NCBI GenBank assembly: GCA_031277915.1
Contig: JAITLL010000043.1
Span: forward strand, 1 to 41,718
DNA from: Acinetobacter sp.
GTDB taxonomy: Bacteria > Pseudomonadota > Gammaproteobacteria > Pseudomonadales > Moraxellaceae
Reading direction: 5' to 3'
DNA: 41,718 nucleotides
Shown here: positions 14,505 to 23,430 of the stretch, one piece after another
How the letters are laid out: every line of letters begins with the position of its first letter
How positions within the stretch are numbered: position 1 is the first letter of the stretch
Program-made: the position numbers and the translations under genes
The notes under the pieces: model-generated
The model's input: only the letters and a program-made list of their open reading frames with translations
What the model was told of the DNA's origin: nothing
Databases searched by the model: none

Positions 14505-15722
14505 TTAAGAGACTTTGCGTGTTATCCACCAAAATAATAGCGCCAAGCAACTAACACTTGCACCGAGTGTACATACGCCAAGCCATCCAGCATAAGCATA
14601 AGTAACAGTTGTACTAATTGCACCTAGTCCACTTCCTACCGCATAAAAGAGCATGTATAGCCCAACGAGCCGACTATGCGCTTCTGGATGAGTACGAAAA
14701 ATCATACTCTGGTTGGTTACATGCAGAGCTTGTCCACCTAAGTCTAACAATACTATGCCAATTATGAGCGCCCAAAGTGAGTAGTCCATGAGCGAGAGTG
14801 GTACCCATGCGCTTAGCAATATTAAGAGTGCTATGGCGCTTGTACGTTGAGCATATCCGCGGTCAGCCCAGTGCCCAGCTCGTGCGGCAGCTAATGCACC
14901 TACAGCCCCGACAAGCCCAAAAGCTCCAATTACAGTATGCGAAAAACTATATGGTGGTGCACTTAAAGGCAGTACCAACGCGCTCCAAAAAATATTAAAT
15001 GCCGCGAACATGAGTAAAGCTAAAACACCACGTACTTGTGGAGTTTTCTCTTGGCGAAGCAGTTTGAACATGGATGTTAAAAGCTGTGGGTAGCACATGT
15101 TAACAGGCCGAGTTTTTAAATGAGGAAGGCATTTCCAAAGTGGCAATGCAAGGATGAGCATAAGTATTGCTGCGCAAAAGTACACACCACGCCAACCAGC
15201 AATATCGCTAATTCCTCCTGAAAATATGCGGGCAAGCAGTAAACCAATAAACACACCACTTTGTGCAGTACCTACTACATGTCCTTGCTCATGTGGGGCA
15301 GCAGCACTTGCAGCATAAGCAATTAGTCCTTGAGTCATGGCTGTGCCGAGTAAACCGACAGCAAGCATTCCTGCCAATAGAACACTTGCAGAATGAGCAA
15401 AGGCAACCACGAGCAATGCAGATACTAAAGCCAGTAATTGTAGGGCCATTAATCGACGCCGATTTACAAGATCACCCAACGGTACTAGAAACAATAGGGC
15501 AAGGGCGCAGCCAATTTGTGTGGCTGTCACTACACCACCTATGGAGGCATGGCTAACATTAAAGTCTTTAGCCAATATGTCGAGCAAAGGCTGCGCGTAA
15601 TAGACATTTGCCACACTCGCACCACTGGCTATAGCAAACAGCAAAATTACGCCACGAGGCATGCTTGAAAGCGGTTTATCACTTTTGGCGTGTGAAATAG
15701 AAGATGCAAGAGAAGCTTTCAT
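14505..15722 (-). CDS. MFS drug/metabolite exporter
   Basis: This 405-aa major facilitator has 12 hydrophobic segments. It carries the family loop between TM2 and TM3 (LVPLGDLVNRRRLMALQ, motif A-like) and ANVYYAQPLLD in TM1, typical of the YnfM/arabinose-efflux-like branch of drug:H+ antiporters. It is transcribed divergently from an HxlR regulator 110 bp away, and operator-like repeats lie between them. Expression is therefore probably repressed by that regulator and induced by an aldehyde, quinone or other electrophile, as in known HxlR systems. The substrate is unknown. Confidence 0.88.
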   Translation of the reverse strand: MKASLASSISHAKSDKPLSSMPRGVILLFAIASGASVANVYYAQPLLDILAKDFNVSHASIGGVVTATQIGCALALLFLVPLGDLVNRRRLMALQLLALVSALLVVAFAHSASVLLAGMLAVGLLGTAMTQGLIAYAASAAAPHEQGHVVGTAQSGVFIGLLLARIFSGGISDIAGWRGVYFCAAILMLILALPLWKCLPHLKTRPVNMCYPQLLTSMFKLLRQEKTPQVRGVLALLMFAAFNIFWSALVLPLSAPPYSFSHTVIGAFGLVGAVGALAAARAGHWADRGYAQRTSAIALLILLSAWVPLSLMDYSLWALIIGIVLLDLGGQALHVTNQSMIFRTHPEAHSRLVGLYMLFYAVGSGLGAISTTVTYAYAGWLGVCTLGASVSCLALLFWWITRKVS

Positions 15723-15740
15723 GGCCTAAATCCATTCAAT

Positions 15741-15798
15741 CTAGTTTTAAAATGCAACTAGTTGAATGTTAAGTCTACTAGTTTTAAAATGCAACTGG
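15741..15798. promoter_or_regulatory. Paired HxlR operator-like repeats
   Basis: Two 21-bp copies at 15741-15761 and 15778-15798 differ at one position. Each begins CTAGTTTTAAAATGC and ends AACTAG or AACTGG, so the ends form an inverted repeat CTAGTT/AACTAG. The starts are 37 bp apart. They lie in the divergent promoter region of the MFS exporter and the HxlR gene and are the likely binding sites of the regulator. Confidence 0.75.
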
Positions 15799-15832
15799 AT
15801 GGCTTGTTACTGATTATTGATAAGGAAACTCA

Positions 15833-16279
15833 ATGACGAACTCTACATTGTTAAAAGATGAGCCTTGTCCTGTTGCGCGCTGCGTCAACCTTATAGGAGA
15901 CCGATGGTCACTGCTTATTGTGCGCGATGCTTTTGATGGAATACGTCGTTTTAAAGATTTTCAGCAGAGCTTAGGAGTGGCTAGAAATATTCTTTCTGAT
16001 CGACTGAAAAAGTTAGTAGATGCTGGTGTTCTTGAAATGCAAGATGCTTCTGATGGTACGGCTTACCAAGAGTATGTATTGACTATTAAAGGAGAAAGTT
16101 TGTTTTCAGTAGTGGTTGCTTTACGACAATGGGGAGAGCATAACTTATTTGAAAGTGGTGAGCGCCATTCTCTATTAATTGATAAAAATACAGGACAGCA
16201 AATTCCATTTATGGCACCCGTTGGACAAGATGGAAAAGTGCTCAGAGGTTCAGATACTCAAGTACAGAAGGTTAAATGA
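15833..16279 (+). CDS. HxlR-family transcriptional regulator
   Basis: This 148-aa winged-helix regulator has the HxlR signature CPVARCVNLIGDRWSLLIVRD near the N-terminus. The recognition region RRFKDFQQSLGVARNILSDRL and a wing follow. Cys12, near the start of the domain, is the position that senses oxidants or electrophiles in several family members. AAGGA lies 6 nt before the ATG. It is divergent from the MFS exporter and probably controls it and itself through the two repeats between them. Confidence 0.92.
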   Translation: MTNSTLLKDEPCPVARCVNLIGDRWSLLIVRDAFDGIRRFKDFQQSLGVARNILSDRLKKLVDAGVLEMQDASDGTAYQEYVLTIKGESLFSVVVALRQWGEHNLFESGERHSLLIDKNTGQQIPFMAPVGQDGKVLRGSDTQVQKVK

Positions 16280-16311
16280 AGTCTTATTAATACTTTATTT
16301 TAAACGTAAAA

Positions 16312-16338
16312 AAGCCCTTGCTCGAAAGCTAAGGGCTT
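16312..16338 (-). terminator. Hairpin terminator, U-tract on the minus strand
   Basis: AAGCCCTT-gctcgaaagct-AAGGGCTT, preceded on the plus strand by an A-run at 16308-16313 that becomes the U-tract on the minus strand. It also lies just past the hxlR stop and may serve both directions weakly. A 19-codon frame at 16429-16488 follows but is too short to call. Confidence 0.6.
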
Positions 16339-16486
16339 AGTCATTCATTGATCTAGCAATGAACTATATAAGGCTCATCTCATACTAAAGCCAGTATATA
16401 TGAAATTGAGTCAATAAAGAAGGTAAACATGCCAGAACAGAAGTTTAAAATATTCTTTAAAGCTATTTTTATGAGTAATAGCCAAT

Positions 16487-16524
16487 AAAAAAACCACCTA
16501 ATTCTTTTGAATTAAGTGGTTTTT
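16487..16524 (-). terminator. Terminator of tRNA-Gly
   Basis: Read leftward, AAAACCAC-TTAATTC-aaaa-GAATTA-GGTGGTTTTTTT forms a long hairpin with a U-run, starting 6 bp after the tRNA 3' end. Confidence 0.85.
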
Positions 16525-16530
16525 AAATTT

Positions 16531-16606
<76 letters not shown>

Positions 16607-16669
16607 AATGTGAGCACATTATAGAGTGTTTCATTAAAGTGTCAACACTCTTGTGATCTAATTGAACGT

Positions 16670-18103
16670 TTAATCAGCACGACGCCAAACTGTACCTTGA
16701 CGAGTATCTTCGAGTACTACGCCTTGGTCGAGCAAAGACTGACGAATACCGTCTGCTTTAGCAAAGTCTTTTGCTTTTTTCGCATCAACACGTTGTTGAA
16801 TGAAATCTTCAATTTCAGCATCAGATAAAGCAAGTGCTTCTTGTCCAATATCTGATTTTAAGAAATCATCTACATTGTGTTGTACCAAACCTAAAATGTT
16901 GGTGAGGTGACGTAATGTCGAATAAAGCACAGTCGCTTGGTCAGCTTGCTCTTCTTTTACAGCACGGTTTAACTCTTTGTTGAGTTCAAACAATACAGCC
17001 ATAGCTTCAGCCGTATTGAAATCATCACACATCGCATTGTTAAAGCGTTCAATAAAGCTCTGATCAAGCGCTTCAGTTGTCGTTTGACCGTACACTTGCT
17101 GGTAAGCTTTAAATGAATGATAGAAACGAGTTAAAGAAGTTTTTGCTTCTTTAAGCGCTACATCAGAGAAGTTCACAGGACTACGATAGTGTGAAGACAC
17201 AATAAAGTAGCGAATTACTTCAGGGTGGAATTTCTCCATCACGTCACGAATAGTAAAGAAGTTGCCTAAAGACTTAGACATTTTTTCACCATCAACGTTA
17301 ATAAAGCCAACATGCATCCAGTAATTTACATATTGCTCACCAGTTGAGGCTTCACTTTGTGCAATTTCATTCTCATGATGTGGGAACATTAAATCTGAAC
17401 CACCACCATGAATGTCAAAGTGGTTGCCTAGGCAGCAAGTTGACATTGCAGAACATTCGATGTGCCAACCCGGACGGCCATTGCCCCAAGGAGATGCCCA
17501 AGATGGCTCATTTTCTTTTGCATGTTTCCAAAGTACAAAGTCAAACGGGTGTTTCTTTTCAACTTCTACGTCAACACGTTCACTTGCACCAGCTTGCATA
17601 TCATCAAGCTTACGACCAGAAAGACGACCATATTTTTCAAATTTGGTCACTTCAAAATACACATCGCCGTTTGAAGCAGGGTAAGCTGAGCCTTTATTGA
17701 CTAAATTGCCAATCATATTTTGCATTTGCTCGATATATTCAGTGGCTTTCGGTGCTTCGTCTGGAGCTAAACAGCCTAAGTTCGCTGCATCTTCATTCAT
17801 TGCATCGATGAAACGAGTAGTGAGCTGTTGAATTGTCTCGCCATTTTCATTTGCGCGTTTGATGATTTTGTCGTCAATGTCAGTAATGTTGCGAATGTAG
17901 CGAACATTCCAACCCTGACTACGTAAAAAGCGAATAATGTAGTCAAATGCAACCATAACTCGAGCATGTCCGATATGACAGTAGTCGTAAACGGTCATAC
18001 CGCAGACGTACATGTCGATGTGACCTTCTTTGCGAGGTACAAATTCAACTTTTTTTCGTTGCTCAGAGTTATATAAAACAAACGGTTGCATAAGGGTTTT
18101 CAA
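16670..18103 (-). CDS. cysS: Cysteinyl-tRNA synthetase
   Basis: This class I aminoacyl-tRNA synthetase attaches cysteine to tRNA-Cys in the cytosol. It is 477 aa, the usual length. The ATP-binding HIGH motif is at residues 43-46 ([11 protein letters not shown]), and KMSKS lies in [12 protein letters not shown]. Zinc-ligand residues that discriminate cysteine are visible (Cys34 in VCGMTVYD, the CSAMSTCC block, and HHENE). An anticodon-binding helical C-terminus ends [10 protein letters not shown]. The gene is monocistronic. An alternative Met at position 5 is possible. Confidence 0.98.
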   Translation of the reverse strand: MKTLMQPFVLYNSEQRKKVEFVPRKEGHIDMYVCGMTVYDYCHIGHARVMVAFDYIIRFLRSQGWNVRYIRNITDIDDKIIKRANENGETIQQLTTRFIDAMNEDAANLGCLAPDEAPKATEYIEQMQNMIGNLVNKGSAYPASNGDVYFEVTKFEKYGRLSGRKLDDMQAGASERVDVEVEKKHPFDFVLWKHAKENEPSWASPWGNGRPGWHIECSAMSTCCLGNHFDIHGGGSDLMFPHHENEIAQSEASTGEQYVNYWMHVGFINVDGEKMSKSLGNFFTIRDVMEKFHPEVIRYFIVSSHYRSPVNFSDVALKEAKTSLTRFYHSFKAYQQVYGQTTTEALDQSFIERFNNAMCDDFNTAEAMAVLFELNKELNRAVKEEQADQATVLYSTLRHLTNILGLVQHNVDDFLKSDIGQEALALSDAEIEDFIQQRVDAKKAKDFAKADGIRQSLLDQGVVLEDTRQGTVWRRAD

Positions 18104-18290
18104 ACACTCAACAAAAATAGTGTTACATCATAACTGATGCATCATTTTTCACAAAGTTTTATGCACGAATTTTATAAGCTTGTGAAATCTTATACATTTA
18201 AAAACGTGTAACTGATTGAGTTATGCTAGAATGCCCCCAAATCTTTTGATTAAAATCACCGATCTCAATTGAGAGATCAGATCAATTATT

Positions 18291-19283
18291 TTGAGTCAAA
18301 CTCGTATGCCTAATCCTACAGATTTCCAGAGCAGTGCATTAGCTACATTGCGTATTGAGCAACAAGCCATAGATGTATTAGCAACACAAATTGATGACCG
18401 TTTTAGCCGTGCTTGCGAAGTACTGTTGCAATGTAAAGGTCGTGTTGTGATTACAGGTATGGGTAAATCTGGGCATATTGGTCGAAAAATGGCAGCAACT
18501 TTTGCCTCGACAGGTACACCATCTTTCTTTATGCATCCTGGTGAAGCAGGGCACGGCGATTTAGGTATGCTGGTTCGTGGTGATGTACTCATTGCAATTT
18601 CCAACTCAGGAAAAAGCGATGAAATCATGATGCTTATGCCACTGATTAAACACCTCGGCGTACCCATGATTACGATTAGCCGTAATGATAAAGGCCCAAT
18701 GCCGCAAAATGCCGATATTGCATTAACTTTAGGTGAGTCTGATGAAGCTTGTCCTTTAGGTTTGGCACCTACTTCAAGTACGACTGCAACATTGGTATTA
18801 GGTGATGCTTTAGCCGTTGCTTTACTAGAAGCACGTGGTTTTACTGCCGATGACTTTGCACGTTCACATCCAGCTGGTGCATTAGGGAAACGTTTGCTTT
18901 TACATGTAAAGCATTTAATGCATACAGGCGATGAATTGCCAAAAGTTTCACCAGATACTCCAATGAATCAAGTGCTTTATGAGATTTCAAATAAGCGTTT
19001 GGGCTTAACAACGATTATTGATGAACAAGATCATTTGCTTGGTATTTTCACTGATGGAGACTTACGTCGCCTGATTGATAAACAGCAAGGTTTTGATGTG
19101 AATTTGCTTGTTTCTGACGTAATGACAAAAAAACCGTCAACGATTTCTCAAGAGGTACGTGCTGTAGAAGCTCTACAGCAGCTTAACCAGAAAAAAATCA
19201 GTCAATTTGTGGTAGTCGATGACCAGAATAAAGTGATTGGTGTAATTAGTATGCATGACCTTATTCAGGCAGGGGTGAATTAA
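18291..19283 (+). CDS. kdsD: Arabinose-5-phosphate isomerase
   Basis: KdsD converts D-ribulose-5-phosphate to D-arabinose-5-phosphate, the first step toward Kdo for the lipooligosaccharide inner core. The 330-aa protein has an N-terminal SIS sugar-isomerase domain (GMGKSGHIGRKMAATFASTG, then SNSGKSDE) and two C-terminal CBS domains (from about 205). The frame opens at TTG 18291. ATG 18306 (MPNPTDFQ) is an alternative start, and neither has a strong ribosome binding site. It is the first gene of kdsD-kdsC-lptC-lptA-lptB. Confidence 0.95.
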   Translation: MSQTRMPNPTDFQSSALATLRIEQQAIDVLATQIDDRFSRACEVLLQCKGRVVITGMGKSGHIGRKMAATFASTGTPSFFMHPGEAGHGDLGMLVRGDVLIAISNSGKSDEIMMLMPLIKHLGVPMITISRNDKGPMPQNADIALTLGESDEACPLGLAPTSSTTATLVLGDALAVALLEARGFTADDFARSHPAGALGKRLLLHVKHLMHTGDELPKVSPDTPMNQVLYEISNKRLGLTTIIDEQDHLLGIFTDGDLRRLIDKQQGFDVNLLVSDVMTKKPSTISQEVRAVEALQQLNQKKISQFVVVDDQNKVIGVISMHDLIQAGVN

Positions 19284-19286
19284 TTC

Positions 19287-19826
19287 ATGGCATCGTATGC
19301 ATTGTTAGAACAAGCACGTCATTTGCAGGCATTGGTTCTGGATGTTGATGGTATTTTGAGTGATGGCTTTGTTACCTTAACCAACACAGGCGATGAAATT
19401 AAATCGTTTGATATTCGTGATGGTTTAGGCATGAAACTTGTTCAAAAAGCAGGTATGAAAGTCATTATCATTACTGGTCGAAAAAGTAATATCGTTGACA
19501 AACGTATGTCTGATTTAGGTGTAGACCTTGTTTTTCAGGGTCGTGAAGACAAAGGTTCAGCACTTCGCGAAGCTTGTGCACAATTTAATATTCTGCCTTC
19601 AGATTGCTTATATATGGGCGATGATTGGCCTGATCTTTCGGCTTTTGCGATTGCCGGAATGAACGTTACTGTGCCAAATGGGCATGAAGAAGTGCGTCGC
19701 CGTGCACACTTGGTTACCCAAGCGATGGGCGGTCGTGGAGCTGTACGTGAAGTCTGTGATATGTTGCTGATCGCAAAAGGCATTTACCAAGAACTTCTTG
19801 AAAAATATCTTGCAGTACCGCATTAA
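19287..19826 (+). CDS. kdsC: Kdo-8-phosphate phosphatase
   Basis: KdsC removes phosphate from Kdo-8-phosphate to give free Kdo. This is a small HAD-superfamily enzyme without cap, 179 aa. It has the nucleophile motif LDVDGILSDG at about 19-28, the Thr motif IITGRKS, and the C-terminal acidic motif GDDWPDL. It lies 3 bp downstream of kdsD and is translated from the same transcript. Confidence 0.96.
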   Translation: MASYALLEQARHLQALVLDVDGILSDGFVTLTNTGDEIKSFDIRDGLGMKLVQKAGMKVIIITGRKSNIVDKRMSDLGVDLVFQGREDKGSALREACAQFNILPSDCLYMGDDWPDLSAFAIAGMNVTVPNGHEEVRRRAHLVTQAMGGRGAVREVCDMLLIAKGIYQELLEKYLAVPH

Positions 19827-19863
19827 TAACAAGATTACTTAAAAAGGTAGGCTATTCCTGCTC

Positions 19864-20412
19864 ATGGATACCAGAGTTTTATATATTGTTGCTGTAGTGG
19901 TTGCTGCTGTAAGTGGTGGTTACTACTACTATAGCGGCAAGGCAAAAAAACTGGACATTGGTTCGGCGAAGAATATGACGTATTCAGCGCAGGGCGTCCA
20001 TTTGACTCAAACTGATGACAAAGGCAATTTGTATATTCGTGCTGAAGTTCGTCAGCTTGAACAGGATATGCAGCAAAAGACATCCAAGTTGGATCAACTT
20101 AATGCCTCTATGTATAAATTAGGTAAAGTTGATGCAACATTCTTTGCTAAACAAGCCTATGGATATGATGATAATCAAAAGGTTGTGTTATCGGGTGATG
20201 TGGTAGCAACTAAGCTGGCACCTCAAGGAAAAATTGCATTCCATACCGATGAATTAACAGGTTATCCAAAAACCAGAGATATTGAAACGAATCATCAAGT
20301 GATTGTTCAGTCTCCACAAGGCGAGTTTGTGAGTAAAGGATTAAAAGGCAATTTGAATAATGGTCAGTACGAATTTTTTAATATTCGAGGAAAGTATGCA
20401 CCAAAGTCTTAA
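19864..20412 (+). CDS. lptC: LPS export protein LptC
   Basis: LptC is the bitopic inner-membrane anchor that passes LPS or LOS from LptBFG to LptA. It is 182 aa, with an N-terminal membrane segment (VLYIVAVVVAAVSGGYYYY) and a periplasmic beta-jellyroll containing the repeated pattern of the family (LTQTDDKGNLYIRAEVRQLEQD). It sits between kdsC and lptA, as in other gammaproteobacteria, and its 3' end overlaps the lptA start. Confidence 0.93.
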   Translation: MDTRVLYIVAVVVAAVSGGYYYYSGKAKKLDIGSAKNMTYSAQGVHLTQTDDKGNLYIRAEVRQLEQDMQQKTSKLDQLNASMYKLGKVDATFFAKQAYGYDDNQKVVLSGDVVATKLAPQGKIAFHTDELTGYPKTRDIETNHQVIVQSPQGEFVSKGLKGNLNNGQYEFFNIRGKYAPKS

Positions 20413-20944
20413 TTTAAAACGTTCTTCAGCTTTCCTAAAACAAGCTGCGGTAATTACATTCGTTGCTTTATCATCTGCTTCGACTTTTGCATTGCCGTCT
20501 GACCGTAATCAACAAATTTCATTGGTTGCAGACCGTGCCACCTATAATGATAAAACGGGTTTGACGACTTACACGGGTAACGTCGTGATTGAGCAAGGGA
20601 CAATGAAGCTTCAAGCTGATTCGATTGTTGCAAATCTAAACTCGAGACGTGAAATTCAGGTCATTACTGCAAAAGGTAGACCAGCCAAGTTCCAACAGCA
20701 AGTCAATGCAAATAAAGGCGTTGCACGTGGTGAGGGGCAAACGATTGTCTATAACGCCGATACAGGCATTATTACTTTATCTGGCAGTGCATATTTATAT
20801 CAAGATGGTTCAAGTATTCGTGGTAACTCTCTGAAATATAGTATGAACAAAGGTGATGTTGAAGCCCAAGGTTCTTCTTCAAACCGTGTACAAATTATTA
20901 TTCCACCTTCAAGTTCAAAAAGTTTCCCAGGAGCGCGTGACTAA
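20396..20944 (+). CDS. lptA: LPS periplasmic bridge protein LptA
   Basis: LptA forms the periplasmic bridge carrying LPS or LOS to LptD at the outer membrane. The frame is open from 20360, but ATG 20396 ([16 protein letters not shown]) has GAGGAAAG just upstream and yields a normal signal peptide ([16 protein letters not shown], cleaved before LPS), so I use it. The mature OstA/LptA beta-jellyroll includes [20 protein letters not shown]. It overlaps lptC by 17 bp and lptB by one base. Confidence 0.93.
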   Translation: MHQSLNLKRSSAFLKQAAVITFVALSSASTFALPSDRNQQISLVADRATYNDKTGLTTYTGNVVIEQGTMKLQADSIVANLNSRREIQVITAKGRPAKFQQQVNANKGVARGEGQTIVYNADTGIITLSGSAYLYQDGSSIRGNSLKYSMNKGDVEAQGSSSNRVQIIIPPSSSKSFPGARD

Positions 20945-21690
20945 TGCAACAAGCTCTTCAACAACCGCAAACTTTGTGTATTAAACACTTAGCAAAAAAC
21001 TATAGTAAGCGTTGGGTGGTCAAAGACGTCTCTTTTAGTATGCAAAGTGGACAGATTGTTGGCTTGCTTGGTCCTAATGGTGCTGGAAAAACGACGAGCT
21101 TCTATATGGTCGTTGGACTGGTCCGTATGGATAAAGGCGAAATCCATCTTGATGACTTAGATATGTCAGACTTGGCGATGCATGAGCGTGCACGTAAAGG
21201 TATTGGTTATTTACCTCAAGAAGCCTCTATCTTTAGAAAATTGACGATTGCTGAAAATATTATGTCGATCTTAGAGACGCGTAAAGATTTAAATAAACAG
21301 CAACGACAACAACGCCTTAATGAATTATTAAATGACTTTAAAATTAGTCATATTAAAGATTCATTAGGAATGAGTGTTTCTGGTGGTGAACGCCGTCGTG
21401 CAGAAATTGCTCGCGCGTTGGCAGCAGATCCTAAATTTATGCTCTTAGATGAACCTTTTGCCGGTGTTGACCCAATCTCGGTTGGGGATATTAAAGACAT
21501 TATCCAGACACTAAAAGATCGTGGAATTGGTGTACTCATTACAGATCATAATGTACGTGAAACTTTGGCGATCTGTGAGCGTGCTTACATCGTAAGTGAA
21601 GGTTCAGTTATCGCTGAAGGTACTCCACAAGAGATTTTGGATAATGAGCAAGTGCGTAAAGTCTATTTGGGTGATGATTTTACAGTTTAA
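20944..21690 (+). CDS. lptB: LPS export ATPase LptB
   Basis: LptB is the cytosolic ATPase of the LptBFG transporter that extracts LPS or LOS from the inner membrane. This 248-aa ABC protein has Walker [10 protein letters not shown] (about 43-51), signature [16 protein letters not shown], Walker [14 protein letters not shown] and switch His in ITDHNVRE. It starts within the lptA stop (TAATG). lptF and lptG are not in this window. A terminator closes the operon, and the rpoN gene that often follows in relatives is not here. Confidence 0.97.
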   Translation: MQQALQQPQTLCIKHLAKNYSKRWVVKDVSFSMQSGQIVGLLGPNGAGKTTSFYMVVGLVRMDKGEIHLDDLDMSDLAMHERARKGIGYLPQEASIFRKLTIAENIMSILETRKDLNKQQRQQRLNELLNDFKISHIKDSLGMSVSGGERRRAEIARALAADPKFMLLDEPFAGVDPISVGDIKDIIQTLKDRGIGVLITDHNVRETLAICERAYIVSEGSVIAEGTPQEILDNEQVRKVYLGDDFTV

Positions 21691-21714
21691 TTAAAGTCAT
21701 TAATCTAATTGGTT

Positions 21715-21739
21715 AAAAAGAGGTCAAGGCCTCTTTTTT
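21715..21739 (+). terminator. Terminator of the kds-lpt operon
   Basis: AAAAGAGG-tcaagg-CCTCTTTT with a T-run, 25 bp after the lptB stop. Confidence 0.85.
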
Positions 21740-21897
21740 GTTTTTTTATATTTTATAAATAAAAACAAATACATATACCGCTTATTTAATAAAAAAATAA
21801 TGTGTGATTTATTCGACCAATTATGCTGTTTTAGTTGAAAAACTATGTAGAATGGAGATGCTTTTAAACGATAACAAACAACATCAACAAGATAAGC

Positions 21898-23430
21898 ATG
21901 ATTGGATATAACCAGAAAAGAGTGAAAGGGAAATGTAGAAAGCAGGCTTTCCTGAAAGGGCTTATGCTTCTAAGTACACTACATGTACCTGTTGTGATAT
22001 ATGCTGCTAAACCAAGTGAGCAATATCACACCCTGAAAGAGAACCTGTCACAACTTTTTGTCCCTAAAAGTAGTGATGAATTTAAAGTTGCCAAGATGCA
22101 AGAGCTTAGTAATTTTAAGCTAGATCGTTCTATTGTGCAGGAATTTCCAACTGTTCAACTTAATGATAAGTCGGTCTCATCATTTGCCAACTTGTCATCT
22201 AGAACGATGACCTTGCAAGATGCTGTAAAAATTGCCATTCAGCGTAGTCCGGATATTTCACAATCTATTGCAACTTTAGCAGGTCAAAATTCAGGAGTTG
22301 ACGTCGCTAAAGCAGGTTATTACCCCCAGTTAGCTGGAGGGGTTTCAACTGGTGATTTAAACACTGGAGAGCGTGGTAGGCAGTTACTCACTTTAAGTGC
22401 CACACAACTGCTTTATGACTTTGGTAAAGTCAAATCAGGTGTCAATGTTGAGCAATCTAAAGTTCAGGTTGAACAAGCGAATGTATTGGTCAGTATCGAC
22501 ACTCTAGCGCTTGATGTTGCGCAGACCATCGTTAATATCCAACGTTATCTTCAACTTAATAAAATTGCTGAGCAGCAAATTGTTGGTATTCAACGTATTC
22601 AGGACATTGCTAACCTACGTGCAAATGCTGGTGTAGCGAGTCAAGCTGACCCTATTCAAGCGCAGTCATATTTGCAGGCCTCACAAGCTATGTTGATTGC
22701 CCAGCAATCATTGCTACGACAGTATCAACAGCATTTAAGAACACTATTAGGTGCTGATGTTAGTCGTACTGGATGGATTATTTCCGAAGATCTAGTCAAG
22801 CAATCAGACTTATATAACGAACCTGAGTTTAATACCATTCCTAAAATGATTGCTGCACAGGCAAGTGTTGAAGTCGCCAAAGCACAAAAAGAGCAAACCC
22901 GTTTAACACGCTATCCGACTTTAGCGGTAAAAGGCTCGGTCAGTCAGGCGATTAATGGCAAAAATCCAAATAATAACAAAGATGATGGTATGTATAGTTC
23001 CGTCATGCTTGAAGCAACGAGCCAGTTTTATCAAGGTGGGGCAACCGCTTCACAAGTAAAAATGGCAAGCTATGCTGAAGAAGCTGCTAAATCTAAAGTG
23101 AATTCTGTTTATATGGATGTTCTGGATCAAATTAGAACAAGTCGTGAACAAATTGAAAATAAACAACGCCAAATACAGGTCTTGGTAAGCCGCCAAGCAA
23201 CCACGGTTCGTACGCGTGAACTGTACCAAGAACAATACAAACTCGGTACTCGTACACTCGTCGATTTATTAAATGCTGAACAAGCTATTCACAGTGCCGA
23301 CTCGGACCTCGAATCAGCACGTTATGATATTTATAACAGTATTGTTCAGTACATAGCAGCAACAGGACGTTCCCGCCAAGCCTACGGCTTAAATAATATT
23401 TCAATTCAGGGGTTCGAAGTACAACCATGA
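21898..23430 (+). CDS. TolC-family outer-membrane channel of a type I secretion system
   Basis: This 510-aa outer-membrane efflux protein supplies the outer-membrane tunnel for the ABC and adaptor genes that follow. An N-terminal signal region (about 20-39, LKGLMLLSTLHVPVVIYAA) precedes two long outer-membrane-efflux repeats, with motifs such as MTLQDAVKIAIQRSPDI and LYQEQYKLGTRTLVDLLNAE. It is longer at the N-terminus than E. coli TolC and resembles the LapE/AggA type used with LapBC exporters. Its stop overlaps the ABC gene (ATGA). The ribosome binding site is poor. Confidence 0.92.
   Translation: MIGYNQKRVKGKCRKQAFLKGLMLLSTLHVPVVIYAAKPSEQYHTLKENLSQLFVPKSSDEFKVAKMQELSNFKLDRSIVQEFPTVQLNDKSVSSFANLSSRTMTLQDAVKIAIQRSPDISQSIATLAGQNSGVDVAKAGYYPQLAGGVSTGDLNTGERGRQLLTLSATQLLYDFGKVKSGVNVEQSKVQVEQANVLVSIDTLALDVAQTIVNIQRYLQLNKIAEQQIVGIQRIQDIANLRANAGVASQADPIQAQSYLQASQAMLIAQQSLLRQYQQHLRTLLGADVSRTGWIISEDLVKQSDLYNEPEFNTIPKMIAAQASVEVAKAQKEQTRLTRYPTLAVKGSVSQAINGKNPNNNKDDGMYSSVMLEATSQFYQGGATASQVKMASYAEEAAKSKVNSVYMDVLDQIRTSREQIENKQRQIQVLVSRQATTVRTRELYQEQYKLGTRTLVDLLNAEQAIHSADSDLESARYDIYNSIVQYIAATGRSRQAYGLNNISIQGFEVQP

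Noticed and set aside
16429-16488. 19-codon frame with AAGG before its ATG
   Set aside because: Too short and without conservation evidence. It overlaps the terminator region of the opposite tRNA.
17344-17700. Open frames antisense to cysS, up to 118 codons
   Set aside because: They are mirror frames of a highly conserved gene, without ribosome binding sites or domain signals.
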